A stretch of DNA of 64,000 bases from Hephaestia caeni (GCF_003550065.1 NZ_QXDC01000003.1:62001-126000); one strand, 5' to 3'; positions 9,123 through 17,894 are shown, numbered from the stretch's first letter. The notes: generated by a model not told the origin, from the letters alone. Made by a program: numbers and translations.

Positions 9123-9140
9123 GGTACATTAACGCTATCT
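9123..9140 (+). promoter_or_regulatory. LacI-type operator D (oxidoreductase unit)
   Basis: Plus-strand text GGTACATTAACGCTATCT, matching the TACATTAACG core of operator A. TTGACG at 9096-9101 lies exactly 23 nt upstream, as at operator A, and both share TGGCA just before the core. It stands about 200 bp ahead of the oxidoreductase ATG. Confidence 0.6.
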
Positions 9141-9337
9141 AACGAGGCGGAAAATGGCAGATGGTCACGCGGAAGAAGCAAGGTTCGATCATGCAATCGC
9201 TGCACAGGCCTGCCGCTGGCGCTCGACTTGGCATTGCCAGGCAGCTTGCGTCGCCGGCTGAGCCAATCCGGGCGACGGCAGCCCAACGCGTTTCCCTTCA
9301 CCCCCAAACCAGCCAATAAGAAAGAAGCCTGTCCGCG

Positions 9338-10711
9338 ATGTTCAAGCAGAATGCGTCGATCCACCTGCCCAGCAGCGAGGTGCCCGTCGCCGGCACGTAT
9401 GACGTCGTCGTCTGCGGCGGCGGGCCGGCGGGCCTGATCGCGGCGGTGGCCGCGGCGCGCAATGGCGCGAAGACGCTGCTGATCGAACGCTATGGTTTCC
9501 TCGGCGGCATGTCGACGAGCGCGCTGGTGACGCCGATCAGCGAGTTCCGCCATTTCGGCAAGCAGCATATCGGCGGAATCCCGTTCGAGCTTCTTCGGAA
9601 AGCGGCCGAACTCGGCGGCGCGGACGTGACGCTCGAAAGCGGGAATTTCCCCGTCAACGACGAAATCCTGAAGCTCGCCGCGCAGCGCCTTCTGCTCGAA
9701 AGCGGGGTGACGCTTCTCTACCATAGCTGGTTTTCGGACTGCGTGATGGAGGGCGATCGCGTCAGCCACGTCGTTGTTCAGAACAAGGCGGGCCGCGTCG
9801 CCTATGCCGCGGAGATCTTCGTCGATTGCACCGGCGATGCCGACCTTGTGCGGGCAGCGGGCTTCCCCACCACCAAGGGCGACGTCCTGCAACCGGCAAC
9901 ACTCTGGTTCCAGTTGGGCGGCGTCGACACCGATGCGCTCGACCATCTTTTCCGCGACGCCGTCGACGGGATGCTGCCGGTATCCGAGGTGATCCGTTCC
10001 CGCCTGCTCGAACTCAACGAACAGGACGAGATCCCGATTTTCGGCGGGCCGTGGATCAACAAATTCTTCCACGACGGCATGGTGAGCATCAACGTGCTCC
10101 GCGAGGCGACCGATGCGAGCGATCCGGCGTGGTTCACGCGGACCGAATGCAGCCTGCGCGAAAACCTGCAACTCATCATCGAGATATTGCGCCGCGAATT
10201 CCCGGAGTTTCGGGACTGCTGGCTGGCGAAATCGGGTATCCAGACGGGCGTGCGCGAATCGTACCATATCGTCGGCCTCTATGAGCTTCAAAGAGACGAC
10301 ATCCTGTTCCCCAAGGCCTTTCCCGACACGATCGCGAAAGGCGCGCACGTCATCGACATCCACGCGAGCGACAGCAACGACCAGAACGGCCTCGTCATCC
10401 CGCGGCAGGAATATAACGTTCCGTTCCGCTGCCTCGTGCCGCAAGGCAGCGTCAATCTCGTCACCGCGGGCCGCTGCCTCAGCGCGGACGGCCCCGGATT
10501 CGGCTCGGTCCGCGTCATGGCGACGTGCATGGCAATGGGCCAGGGCGCCGGGACGGCCGCCGCGCTGAGCGTCCGGCACGGCTACAGCATGTCCGACATG
10601 AATTTCGAGCATCTGCGACAGACGCTGATCGAGCAGGGCGCGGTCGTCGATTTCGACAATGTCGTCAATCCCGAGGCGCCGATCGAACTGTCGGTCTACC
10701 CGGCCATCTGA
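9338..10711 (+). CDS. FAD-dependent oxidoreductase (FAD_oxidored type)
   Basis: Flavoprotein, 457 aa. The N-terminal Rossmann motif YDVVVCGGGPAGLIAA (GGGPAG at residues 27-32) is followed by LLIERYGFLGGMST. A second FAD contact, FVDCTGDADLVRAAGF, lies mid-protein, and the C-terminal FAD-binding stretch is AGRCLSADGPGFGSVRVMAT. This arrangement is typical of the FAD_oxidored family found next to sugar and polyol catabolic genes. No signal peptide is visible, so it is cytoplasmic. It leads the plus-strand unit oxidoreductase-polyol dehydrogenase-PhoD-ROK kinase, downstream of operator D. It may oxidise a polyol or sugar acid intermediate, but I cannot name the substrate. Confidence 0.85.
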   Translation: MFKQNASIHLPSSEVPVAGTYDVVVCGGGPAGLIAAVAAARNGAKTLLIERYGFLGGMSTSALVTPISEFRHFGKQHIGGIPFELLRKAAELGGADVTLESGNFPVNDEILKLAAQRLLLESGVTLLYHSWFSDCVMEGDRVSHVVVQNKAGRVAYAAEIFVDCTGDADLVRAAGFPTTKGDVLQPATLWFQLGGVDTDALDHLFRDAVDGMLPVSEVIRSRLLELNEQDEIPIFGGPWINKFFHDGMVSINVLREATDASDPAWFTRTECSLRENLQLIIEILRREFPEFRDCWLAKSGIQTGVRESYHIVGLYELQRDDILFPKAFPDTIAKGAHVIDIHASDSNDQNGLVIPRQEYNVPFRCLVPQGSVNLVTAGRCLSADGPGFGSVRVMATCMAMGQGAGTAAALSVRHGYSMSDMNFEHLRQTLIEQGAVVDFDNVVNPEAPIELSVYPAI

Positions 10712-10806
10712 TCCCCCGCTGAAAGGGGGAGGAGGGAAAGTTGTTCACATGATGCGGGGCGCCCTTGACCACCGGGACGTCGACGGCGGCAATTGGATGG
10801 CATGAC

Positions 10807-12261
10807 ATGAGCGTCGCCCAGCCTTGTTACGATCGCAGCCGGTTGACGCCGGGTATCGTCCATATCGGTCTCGGGAATTTCCATCGCGCCCATATGGCGG
10901 TGTATCTCGACGACCTGTTCGCCCGCGGCGAAGACCACGATTGGGCGATCCTGGGCGCCGGCGTCCGCCCGGCCGACGCGAGGATGCGCGATGCGCTCAA
11001 AGCGCAGGACTGCCTGTCGACGGTGATCGAACTTGATCCCGAGGGAAAACGCGCGCGGCGTATCGGTGCGATGATCGATTTCATCGCCGTCGATCCATCG
11101 AACGGGCCGCTGATCGCGGCGATGTCGCGGCCGGAAATCCGTATCGTGTCACTGACCGTCACCGAGGGCGGCTATTTCATCGATCCCGCCACCGGCCGGT
11201 TCGATCCGTCAGCGCCCGACATTGTTGCCGATAGCGCCGCCCCGGATCGTCCGACGACAGCGTTCGGCGCGATCATCGCCGCGTTGCGGAACCGCCGCGA
11301 GGCCGGGGTTGCGCCCTTCACGGTGCTGTCGTGCGACAACCTGCCCGGCAACGGCGACGCAGCACGCACCGCGACTGTCGGGCTTGCCCGCCTGTCCGAT
11401 CCCGATCTTGCCGAATGGATCGATGCCACCGCGACCTTCCCCAACGGCATGGTCGATCGGATCGCGCCGGCGACAGGCCCGCGCGAATGCGCGATGGCGG
11501 CCGCGTTCGGCCTCGACGATCCGGTGCCCGTAACGTGCGAGCCGTTCCGCCAATGGGCGCTGGAAGACCGGTTCGCATCGGGGCGGCCGGCGTTGGAAAA
11601 GGTGGGCGTTACCTTTACCAGCGACGTTCACGCCTTCGAGACGATGAAGATCCGCATCCTCAACGGGGGCCATGCCATCATCGCCTATCCGGGCGGGATC
11701 AAGGGCATCGGGCATGTCCATGACGTGATGGCCGACGAAACAATCGCCGCTTTCCTCGACCGAATCGAAACCGACGAGATCCTGCCGATCGTGCCGCCCG
11801 TTCCGGGCCAGGATCTGGACGATTACAAGCGCTTGATCCGCGATCGCTTCGCCAATCCCGAGATCGCCGACACCGCGCGGCGGCTGTGCTTCGACGGGTC
11901 GAACCGGCAACCGAAATTCATCATCCCTTCGATCCGCGACAACATCGCCCGGGGCGTTATGCCTGAAGGGCTGATCCTCGCCAGCGCACTGTGGTGCCGC
12001 TATTGCTACGGCATCGATGAGCACGGGCAGGCGATCGCCCCCAACGATCCCAACTGGGAGACGCTGACGGCCGCGGCCCACGAGGCGAAGCAAAACCCCG
12101 CACGGTGGATCGCCATGCGCGCGATCTACGGCGATCTCGCGGACGATCGCGACGTCGTCGCGGCCTTTGCCGACGCGCTGCATCTCGTCTGGAGCCAGGG
12201 AGTCGACGCCGCCATGTCACAATACATCGCGAACAGGCCCGATCGGGCACGTCACTCATGA
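10807..12261 (+). CDS. Mannitol 2-dehydrogenase-family polyol dehydrogenase
   Basis: Long-chain NAD(P)-dependent polyol dehydrogenase, 484 aa, oxidising a hexitol such as mannitol to fructose (or reducing a keto-uronate in the UxuB branch). The cofactor motif is IVHIGLGNFHRAH (18-30). The catalytic triad of the Pseudomonas fluorescens enzyme, Lys295-Asn300-His303, is matched here by Lys281, Asn286 and His289 (KIRILNGGH) with identical spacing, and the order of other blocks (SLTVTEGGY, SCDNLPGNG, CEPFRQW) agrees throughout. I chose the ATG at 10807 over a TTG at 10765. It follows the FAD oxidoreductase by 95 bp and precedes the PhoD gene by 19 bp. The fructokinase at the end of the unit supports the mannitol/fructose reading. 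Confidence 0.88.
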   Translation: MSVAQPCYDRSRLTPGIVHIGLGNFHRAHMAVYLDDLFARGEDHDWAILGAGVRPADARMRDALKAQDCLSTVIELDPEGKRARRIGAMIDFIAVDPSNGPLIAAMSRPEIRIVSLTVTEGGYFIDPATGRFDPSAPDIVADSAAPDRPTTAFGAIIAALRNRREAGVAPFTVLSCDNLPGNGDAARTATVGLARLSDPDLAEWIDATATFPNGMVDRIAPATGPRECAMAAAFGLDDPVPVTCEPFRQWALEDRFASGRPALEKVGVTFTSDVHAFETMKIRILNGGHAIIAYPGGIKGIGHVHDVMADETIAAFLDRIETDEILPIVPPVPGQDLDDYKRLIRDRFANPEIADTARRLCFDGSNRQPKFIIPSIRDNIARGVMPEGLILASALWCRYCYGIDEHGQAIAPNDPNWETLTAAAHEAKQNPARWIAMRAIYGDLADDRDVVAAFADALHLVWSQGVDAAMSQYIANRPDRARHS

Positions 12262-12280
12262 CCAGAGCGAGAACCGCACG

Positions 12281-13840
12281 ATGACCGGATTTGCGTTCGA
12301 CCGCCGCACCCTGCTTCGCGCCGGCGGGCATGCCGCGCTGTTCGCCGCGCTGGCCCGCACGCCGGCGCTGGCCGCGCCCAAATTTCTCGACGATCCCTTT
12401 GCATTGGGAGTCGCCTCGGGCGATCCGGCGCCGGACGGTTTCGTGATCTGGACGCGCCTCGCGCCGAAGCCTTTCGAACCCCACGGCGGCATGGCCGCCG
12501 AGGCGGTCCAGCTCGGATGGGAAGTGGCGGAGGACGACGCCTTCCGCAGAATCGTATGCGCGGGCAAGGCGCTCGCGCGGCCCGAGTTGGCGCATTCGGT
12601 TCACGTCGAGATCGCGGGCCTCAGCAGCCATCGCCGCTATTGGTATCGCTTCGTCGTCGACGGGATTCGCAGCGACACCGGCACGGTCCGCACCGCGCCC
12701 GCCGCCGGTGCGGCGCTCGACCGCCTGCGCATCGCGGTCGCGGGCTGCCAGCATTACGAACGCGGCCTCTTCACCGCCTGGCGCCACATCAGCCGCGAAG
12801 CCGATCTCGATGCCGTCTATCATTACGGCGACTATATTTACGAGGGGAAGCCCGCCAGCGCGGCCGCGGCCACCAAGGCGCCGCTCGTTCGCCACCATGA
12901 CAGCGACGAAATCTACAGCCTCGACGATTATCGGCGGCGCTACACGCTCTACAAGGTCGATCCCGATCTGAGGGCCGCGCATGCCACCGCGGCGTTCGTG
13001 TCGTCGTTCGACGATCACGAGGTCGAGAACGACTGGTCGGGCGATCTCGACGCGAGCAGCACGCCGCCCGAAATCTTCCTGCTGCGCCGGGCCGCGGCGA
13101 TGCAGGCATGGTACGAACATAGCCCCGTGCGGATGCGCCAATTCCCCTATGGCGGCGCACCGCAGACGTATCGGCGGCTCGATTTCGGCCGGCTGATGCG
13201 CCTTCATGTCCTCGACAAGCGCAGCTATCGCAGCATCCGCCTGTGCGAGAAGCCGGGCGACGGCAATTGCGTCGATACGCGCGACGCGCCGGATACGATG
13301 CTGGGCGATGCGCAGGAACGCTGGCTCGGCGACGGGCTGACCAGCGCCTTCGACTGGAACCTGCTGGGGCTCGGCGGCCTCGTCATGCCCTTCGACCGCT
13401 CGGCGCAGAAAGTGCCCTCGAACGGCTACGACAATTGGACGGGCTATCCCGACGCGCGCGAGCGGCTGATCAAAATGATCGGCGAGCGTGGCAAGAACGT
13501 CGTCATCACCGGGGGCGACAGCCATATGTTCTTCATCGGCAACGTGCCATCGCGGCGCGGCGATCTGGAAAGCCCGCCGGCTGCGCCCGAGTTCCACGCG
13601 ACGTCGATCAGCTCGAGCAGCAGCAACGGGCTTCCCATCGGCCCCGATCCGCGCAAGGCGACCAATCCGCACATCTCGATGATCCACGATCAGCGGGGCT
13701 ATCTGGTGTTCGATGTCGCGCCGAAGGCCTGCAACGTCGACCTCCGCGTCGTCGATCAGGTGTTCACGCCGGGCGGCAACGTCAGCACGCTGGCGCGCTA
13801 CGTCGTCGAACCCGGCAGGCCGGAGGCGATCCGGGCCTGA
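12281..13840 (+). CDS. PhoD-type alkaline phosphatase/phosphodiesterase, Tat-exported
   Basis: Metallophosphoesterase of the PhoD family, 519 aa, acting on phosphate mono- or diesters in the periplasm. The twin-arginine leader is at the very start (FDRRTLLRAGG), followed by Ala-rich sequence with a cleavage-like ALAAP. Metal-site motifs are FDDHEVENDW near the middle and TGGDSHMFF toward the C-terminus; GVASGDP after the leader is the usual family opening. The ATG at 12281 lies 19 bp after the polyol dehydrogenase stop, so the two are co-transcribed. Together with the phospholipase C-type enzyme at the left edge, it gives the regulon two exported phosphoesterases. Bacillus PhoD degrades teichoic acid; whether this one attacks a polyol phosphate polymer is inference. 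Confidence 0.88.
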   Translation: MTGFAFDRRTLLRAGGHAALFAALARTPALAAPKFLDDPFALGVASGDPAPDGFVIWTRLAPKPFEPHGGMAAEAVQLGWEVAEDDAFRRIVCAGKALARPELAHSVHVEIAGLSSHRRYWYRFVVDGIRSDTGTVRTAPAAGAALDRLRIAVAGCQHYERGLFTAWRHISREADLDAVYHYGDYIYEGKPASAAAATKAPLVRHHDSDEIYSLDDYRRRYTLYKVDPDLRAAHATAAFVSSFDDHEVENDWSGDLDASSTPPEIFLLRRAAAMQAWYEHSPVRMRQFPYGGAPQTYRRLDFGRLMRLHVLDKRSYRSIRLCEKPGDGNCVDTRDAPDTMLGDAQERWLGDGLTSAFDWNLLGLGGLVMPFDRSAQKVPSNGYDNWTGYPDARERLIKMIGERGKNVVITGGDSHMFFIGNVPSRRGDLESPPAAPEFHATSISSSSSNGLPIGPDPRKATNPHISMIHDQRGYLVFDVAPKACNVDLRVVDQVFTPGGNVSTLARYVVEPGRPEAIRA

Positions 13841-13949
13841 TGGTCGCTCGCGACCGCGGCCGCGATTTCCTGTCGCGCACGACGCGCTATAGTGCGCTTG
13901 CGGTACACCGAAACAGCGGCGGCCCCTGCCCGCCTTCCGCGAGGATCAC

Positions 13950-14849
13950 ATGGCCAATTCTCCCCTGATCGCCGGCCTCGAACTAGGCGGCACCAAATGC
14001 GTCGCCATCCTCGGCACCGGGCCTGGCGACGTTCGGGCACGCGACACCGTGCCGACCACCGATCCCGCCACGACGCTGGCGGCGCTCGAGCAGGTGCTCG
14101 ACGGCTGGCAGTTCGACGCGCTCGGCATCGCCTCTTTCGGCCCGCTCGATCTCGATCCGCGCAGTCCGGCCTATGGTTCGCTCAGCGCGACCCCCAAAGC
14201 CGGTTGGGCGGGAACCCACCTGACCCGCCGACTCACCGCGCGCTACGGCACGCCGCTGGCGATCCAGACCGATGTGGTCGGCGCGGCCTTCGCGGAACAA
14301 CGCTGGGGCGCAGCGCAGGGGCTGGCAAGCCATTGCTATATCACGATCGGCACCGGGGTCGGCGTCGGGCTGATCTCGGGCGGCCGGCCGGTGCAGGGCG
14401 CCGCGCATGGCGAAGCGGGGCATATGCGCGTGCAGCGCGTGCGCGGCGACGATTTCGGCGGCGCCTGCCCGTTCCACGGCGATTGCGTCGAAGGGCTGAT
14501 CGCGGGGCCGGCGCTTGCACAAAGGTTCGGCCGGCCGGGGCGCGAGATTGCCGATGGAGATCCCGAATGGGACCTGTTCGTCCACGATCTCACCGGGCTG
14601 CTGCATAATCTGGTCGTCACCGCCGCGCCCGAACGGATCGCCATCGGCGGCGGCGTGATGACGTCTCGCGCGCGCCTGTTCCCGAAGCTGCGCGCCGCGC
14701 TGGCGGCAAGCATCGCCGGCTACGGCTCGTTCGCCGCTTATGCCGATCAGCTCGACGATCGCCTGGGGCCGCCGGGGCTCGGGGCGCTGGCCGGCCCGCT
14801 GGGCGCGCTCGCGATGGGGCTCGAAGCCATGGACGAAACGCGCGGGTAA
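13950..14849 (+). CDS. ROK-family fructokinase
   Basis: Cytoplasmic sugar kinase of the ROK family, 299 aa, most likely phosphorylating fructose to fructose 6-phosphate. The ATP motif GLELGGTKCVAIL is at the N-terminus, GTGVGVGLI follows mid-protein, and the zinc-type motif CPFHGDCVEG is the CxxHxxC form characteristic of the BSU/GmuE fructokinase branch. The catalytic Asp is in IQTDVVGAAFAE. It is 109 bp behind the PhoD gene and last in the plus-strand unit, where it would take the ketose made by the mannitol dehydrogenase-type enzyme. Mannose or other hexose use cannot be excluded. Confidence 0.88.
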   Translation: MANSPLIAGLELGGTKCVAILGTGPGDVRARDTVPTTDPATTLAALEQVLDGWQFDALGIASFGPLDLDPRSPAYGSLSATPKAGWAGTHLTRRLTARYGTPLAIQTDVVGAAFAEQRWGAAQGLASHCYITIGTGVGVGLISGGRPVQGAAHGEAGHMRVQRVRGDDFGGACPFHGDCVEGLIAGPALAQRFGRPGREIADGDPEWDLFVHDLTGLLHNLVVTAAPERIAIGGGVMTSRARLFPKLRAALAASIAGYGSFAAYADQLDDRLGPPGLGALAGPLGALAMGLEAMDETRG

Positions 14850-14958
14850 CGCGCGAGCGCTGGCGCTGCTGAACGAGCTTGATCCACTGGCGTGTAAAGC
14901 GGCACCGCTGCCGATTCAGCGGGCTGATCCGAGCCCTATATCGAAACGGGAGACTTTA

Positions 14959-15048
<90 letters not shown>

Positions 15049-15166
15049 GCAAGAAAGGTATCCGCGAGCAAGCGCGGCGGCCGATGTGCGCGCGGCGTCT
15101 AACCCAATCGATACCGGCCCGCAAGCGCCGGGTTGTGCGCCGCCGAATCGCCATTAGATTGGGGGC

Positions 15167-15547
15167 ATGGATCGTTCCCATCCGCTGCTTCCGCACACCG
15201 ACGCCGACACGCCGCTTCCGGCGGTCGCGCACGCGAATTTCACGATCGGCGATGTCGTACGTCACCGCATGTTCGATTTCCGCGGCGTGATCTTCGACAT
15301 CGATCCCGTCTTCGCCAATACCGACGAATGGTATGACGCGATCCCGCAGGATCTGCGCCCGCGCAAGGACCAGCCCTTCTACCACCTGCTCGCCGAGAAC
15401 GGCGATTCGAGCTATGTCGCCTATGTCAGCCAGGGCAATCTGGTGCCCGACGACAGCGACGAGCCGGTCGATCATCCGGCGCTGTCGGGGCTGTTCACCG
15501 ATTATCAGGACGGCCGCTACATGCTGCGGCGCGAACACCGGCACTAA
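15167..15547 (+). CDS. hspQ: Heat shock protein HspQ
   Basis: HspQ/YccV-type protein, 126 aa, in enterobacteria a hemimethylated-DNA-binding, heat-inducible factor that modulates Lon protease. The conserved core runs from FTIGDVVRHRMFDFRGVIFD through PVFANTDEWYD and QPFYHLL to YVSQGNLVPD near the C-terminus. A longer N-terminal tail (about 25 residues, His/Pro-rich) precedes the core, which is common in sphingomonads. The ATG at 15167 follows a GGGGG stretch. It stands alone between the tRNA-Ser and the rplU operon. Confidence 0.88.
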   Translation: MDRSHPLLPHTDADTPLPAVAHANFTIGDVVRHRMFDFRGVIFDIDPVFANTDEWYDAIPQDLRPRKDQPFYHLLAENGDSSYVAYVSQGNLVPDDSDEPVDHPALSGLFTDYQDGRYMLRREHRH

Positions 15548-15665
15548 ATTCGCACGGGCGCCGACCAAGAGGCGTTGACAGAATCGGTCCGCTGGCATAG
15601 GCGGACCCCCTTTCCCGCCGGGCCTGGCTCGCGCGGGCACATGCATTTGGAAAGTGATGAGGGCC

Positions 15666-16094
15666 ATGTTCGCAGTCGTGCGCACAGGCGGCAAGCAGTA
15701 TCGTGTTGCCGCCGGAGACAAGATCGTCGTCGAGAAGATCGGCGGCGAAGCCGGTGACAAGGTGACGCTGGGCGACGTGCTGCTCGCGGGCGAGGGCGCC
15801 GAGTTGAAGGCGGTCGACGGGCTCACCGTCGGCGCCGAGATCGTCGCGCAGGCCAAGGGCGAGAAGGTCATCGTCTTCAAGAAGCGCCGCCGGCACAATT
15901 ATCGCCGCCGCAACGGCCATCGCCAGCAGCACACGATCCTGAAGATTCTCGCCATCGGCGAAGAGAAGAAGGAGGCCGAGCCGAAGAAGGCCGCCGAGCC
16001 CAAGGCGGAAGCCGCGGCGGAACCGAAGGCTGCCGCGCCCAAGAAGGCGCCGGCGAAGAAGGCGGCGGCGAAGCCCGCGGCCGACAAGGCCTGA
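15666..16094 (+). CDS. rplU: 50S ribosomal protein bL21
   Basis: Large-subunit ribosomal protein L21 that binds 23S rRNA, 142 aa. It opens with [20 protein letters not shown] and has the basic block [20 protein letters not shown]. The classical protein ends near residue 100; here a 40-odd residue low-complexity tail of Lys, Ala, Pro and Glu follows, a feature of sphingomonad L21. The ATG at 15666 is preceded by GAGGG; an ATG at 15654 is in frame but gives an atypical extension. rpmA follows 19 bp later, so the pair is one operon. Confidence 0.97.
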   Translation: MFAVVRTGGKQYRVAAGDKIVVEKIGGEAGDKVTLGDVLLAGEGAELKAVDGLTVGAEIVAQAKGEKVIVFKKRRRHNYRRRNGHRQQHTILKILAIGEEKKEAEPKKAAEPKAEAAAEPKAAAPKKAPAKKAAAKPAADKA

Positions 16095-16113
16095 GCGCGA
16101 AGGAGTTTAGACA

Positions 16114-16383
16114 ATGGCACATAAAAAAGCAGGCGGTTCGTCGCGTAACGGCCGCGATTCGGCAGGCCGTCGTCTCGGCGTGAAGAAGTTCGGTGGCGAA
16201 GTCGCCATTCCGGGCAACATCCTCGTGCGCCAGCGCGGCACCAAATTCTATCCCGGCCGCAATGTCGGCATGGGCAAGGACCACACGCTGTTCGCGCTCG
16301 TCGAAGGCCGCGTGACCTTCCACCAGGGCAAGCTCGGCCGAAAGTTCTGCTCGGTAGACGCGATTATGGCGGCGGCCGAATAA
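16114..16383 (+). CDS. rpmA: 50S ribosomal protein bL27
   Basis: Large-subunit ribosomal protein L27, 89 aa, whose N-terminus reaches the peptidyl-transferase centre. The start [16 protein letters not shown] is the family hallmark and needs no N-terminal processing. AAGGAG lies about 8 nt before the ATG. It is second in the rplU-rpmA operon and is followed by a strong terminator at 16449-16478. Confidence 0.98.
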   Translation: MAHKKAGGSSRNGRDSAGRRLGVKKFGGEVAIPGNILVRQRGTKFYPGRNVGMGKDHTLFALVEGRVTFHQGKLGRKFCSVDAIMAAAE

Positions 16384-16448
16384 CATCGGGTGACCATCCG
16401 GGTCGCCCACCGAGGCGATCCGGGTTCCACCGCAATCGGAACCATCAA

Positions 16449-16478
16449 GGGAGACGGGTCGCCCCGGCTCCCTTTTTT
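16449..16478 (+). terminator. Rho-independent terminator after rpmA
   Basis: GGGAG (16449-16453) pairs with CTCCC (16468-16472), and CGGG (16455-16458) with CCCG (16463-16466) around a 4-nt loop, directly followed by six T residues. It ends the rplU-rpmA transcript. Confidence 0.88.
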
Positions 16479-16554
16479 GTTGCTCCCTCCCCCGCTGTCT
16501 CGGACGCGTCACGGTGACGCGTCATGGGGCCGCTCAAAAGCGTGAGGAGAGCGT

Positions 16555-17109
16555 ATGATGTTCGCCCGTACCAAGAGACTGACCCTGCGGCCCGGCTGGC
16601 CCGAGGACGCGCCCGCCCTGCGCCGCGCGATCGGGCACGAAGCGGTGGTCGCCAAACTCGCCCGCGCGCCCTGGCCCTATGCGCTGGAGGACGCCGAGGC
16701 GTTTCTGTCGCTGCCGCGCGGCGCCGCGCAGCCGAGCTTCCTGATCTGCGCGCGCGAAGGCGATACCGCCGAGATCGTCGGCGGGATCGGCATCCACCGC
16801 GCCGAGGACGGCGCGCACGAACTCGGCTACTGGCTGACGCCCGCCGTCTGGGGACGCGGCTATGCGACCGAGGCGGGCCATGCGGTGATCGCGATGGCGC
16901 GCCACGCGCTCGGCTATCGGCGGCTGCACGCCTGGCATTTCGTCGACAACCCCGCGTCGGCGCGCGTACTCGCCAAGCTCGGCTTCCGCCCGACCGGCCG
17001 GACCGAGCCGCGGCGCTCGATAGCGCGGGGCGGCGTCGCGCCGGGGGCAGCGTACACGCTCACGCTCGACGAAGGGGAGAGCGACGATCCGCTCCGCATG
17101 GCGGCGTAG
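16555..17109 (+). CDS. GNAT-family N-acetyltransferase (RimJ/RimL type)
   Basis: Acetyl-CoA-dependent acetyltransferase, 184 aa. It begins like RimJ/RimL enzymes (TKRLTLRPGWPEDAPALRRA); the acetyl-CoA-binding segment GYWLTPAVWGRGYATEAG and the later NPASARVLAKLGF are diagnostic. GAGGAG precedes the ATG at 16555. A GNAT gene between rpmA and obgE is common in alphaproteobacteria, but its substrate (ribosomal protein or small molecule) is not shown. It lies after the rpmA terminator, so it is transcribed separately or by read-through. Confidence 0.85.
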   Translation: MMFARTKRLTLRPGWPEDAPALRRAIGHEAVVAKLARAPWPYALEDAEAFLSLPRGAAQPSFLICAREGDTAEIVGGIGIHRAEDGAHELGYWLTPAVWGRGYATEAGHAVIAMARHALGYRRLHAWHFVDNPASARVLAKLGFRPTGRTEPRRSIARGGVAPGAAYTLTLDEGESDDPLRMAA

Positions 17110-17119
17110 GCTCCTTATG

Positions 17120-17192
17120 CGCCTGTGAAAGCAGGCGTCCGGAATTGCGGGCGACACACGTTGGGCTCTGGATTCCCGCTTTCGCGGGAATC
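17120..17192. repeat. REP-type double hairpin
   Basis: Two short palindromes, CGCCTG/CAGGCG (17120-17137) and GATTCCCGC/GCGGGAATC (17171-17192, loop TTTC), are separated by about 33 nt. The same hairpin-spacer-hairpin plan occurs at 58626-58708 and 63174-63246. It lies between the GNAT and TetR genes. Confidence 0.7.
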
Positions 17193-17252
17193 CTGCCCGG
17201 CGCACGCCCTCGCCTTGATCTTCCCTGCGAATCCGCCGACAGGGAAAGGATA

Positions 17253-17843
17253 ATGGCCGCCACCGCCCTCGCTTCCCGTCGCCGGATGACCCCGCAGGAA
17301 TCGCGCGACGCCGCGCTCGAGGCGGCGCGCGCGCTGCTGCTCGAATCGGGGCCGCAAGCGGTCACGCTCAAGGCGGTCGCGGCGCGGATCGGGCGGACAC
17401 ACGCCAATCTGCTCCACCATTTCGGCTCCGCGGCGGGACTGCAAAAGGCGCTGATCGAGCGGATGGCGGGTGCGATCACCTCGACCATTCGCGACGCGGT
17501 GCTCGAGGCCCGCGCGGGCGATCAGGATCCGCGCGAAGTGGTCGATCTGACCTTCGATGCGTTCGGCACCGGCGGCGCGGGCGCGCTCGCGAGCTGGATG
17601 ATCCTGTCGGGCGACGAGGACGCGCTCGACCCGATCCTGACCGCAATCCACGATCTGGTCGACGAACTCGCGGAGGGAAACGACGATGCCCACCCCATCC
17701 ACGAGGAAACGTTGCAGCTCGTGCTGATGGCGCTGGGCGACGCGCTGCTCGGCGGGCCGATGGCGCGCGCATTGGGCCTGCCGCGCGACAAGGCGCGCGA
17801 TCTTGCGTCTGACATGCTGCTCGGTGGGCGGAAAGCGGAATAG
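17253..17843 (+). CDS. TetR-family transcriptional regulator
   Basis: DNA-binding repressor, 196 aa. The HTH lies near residues 20-60 (DAALEAARALLLESGPQAVT, then IGRTHANLLHHFGS). The remaining helical part would bind an unknown ligand. The ATG at 17253 has AAGGA close upstream. It is flanked by a GNAT gene with a REP element between them and by obgE 51 bp downstream, all on the plus strand. No operator-like palindrome is obvious near it, so its targets are unknown. Confidence 0.82.
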   Translation: MAATALASRRRMTPQESRDAALEAARALLLESGPQAVTLKAVAARIGRTHANLLHHFGSAAGLQKALIERMAGAITSTIRDAVLEARAGDQDPREVVDLTFDAFGTGGAGALASWMILSGDEDALDPILTAIHDLVDELAEGNDDAHPIHEETLQLVLMALGDALLGGPMARALGLPRDKARDLASDMLLGGRKAE

Positions 17844-17894
17844 AGCGTCAGACTGCGGGGTGGCGAAACCCGCAGCTTTCGCTATCTAGCGGCC

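Larger units (their letters stand above)
8930..9337. other. Divergent control region between lacI-type gene and oxidoreductase
   Basis: This 408-bp region has no gene. It contains operator C near the repressor, an AT-rich core (about 9000-9095) and operator D. From 9141 to 9337 it is a leader before the oxidoreductase ATG with no obvious small gene or structured RNA that I can identify. Confidence 0.6.

Noticed and set aside
9071..10612. A 513-residue minus-strand frame under the FAD oxidoreductase
   Set aside because: Antisense of a gene with intact FAD motifs; no motif of its own.
11957..13687. A 576-residue minus-strand frame under the PhoD gene
   Set aside because: Antisense to PhoD and the polyol dehydrogenase, both with clear active sites.
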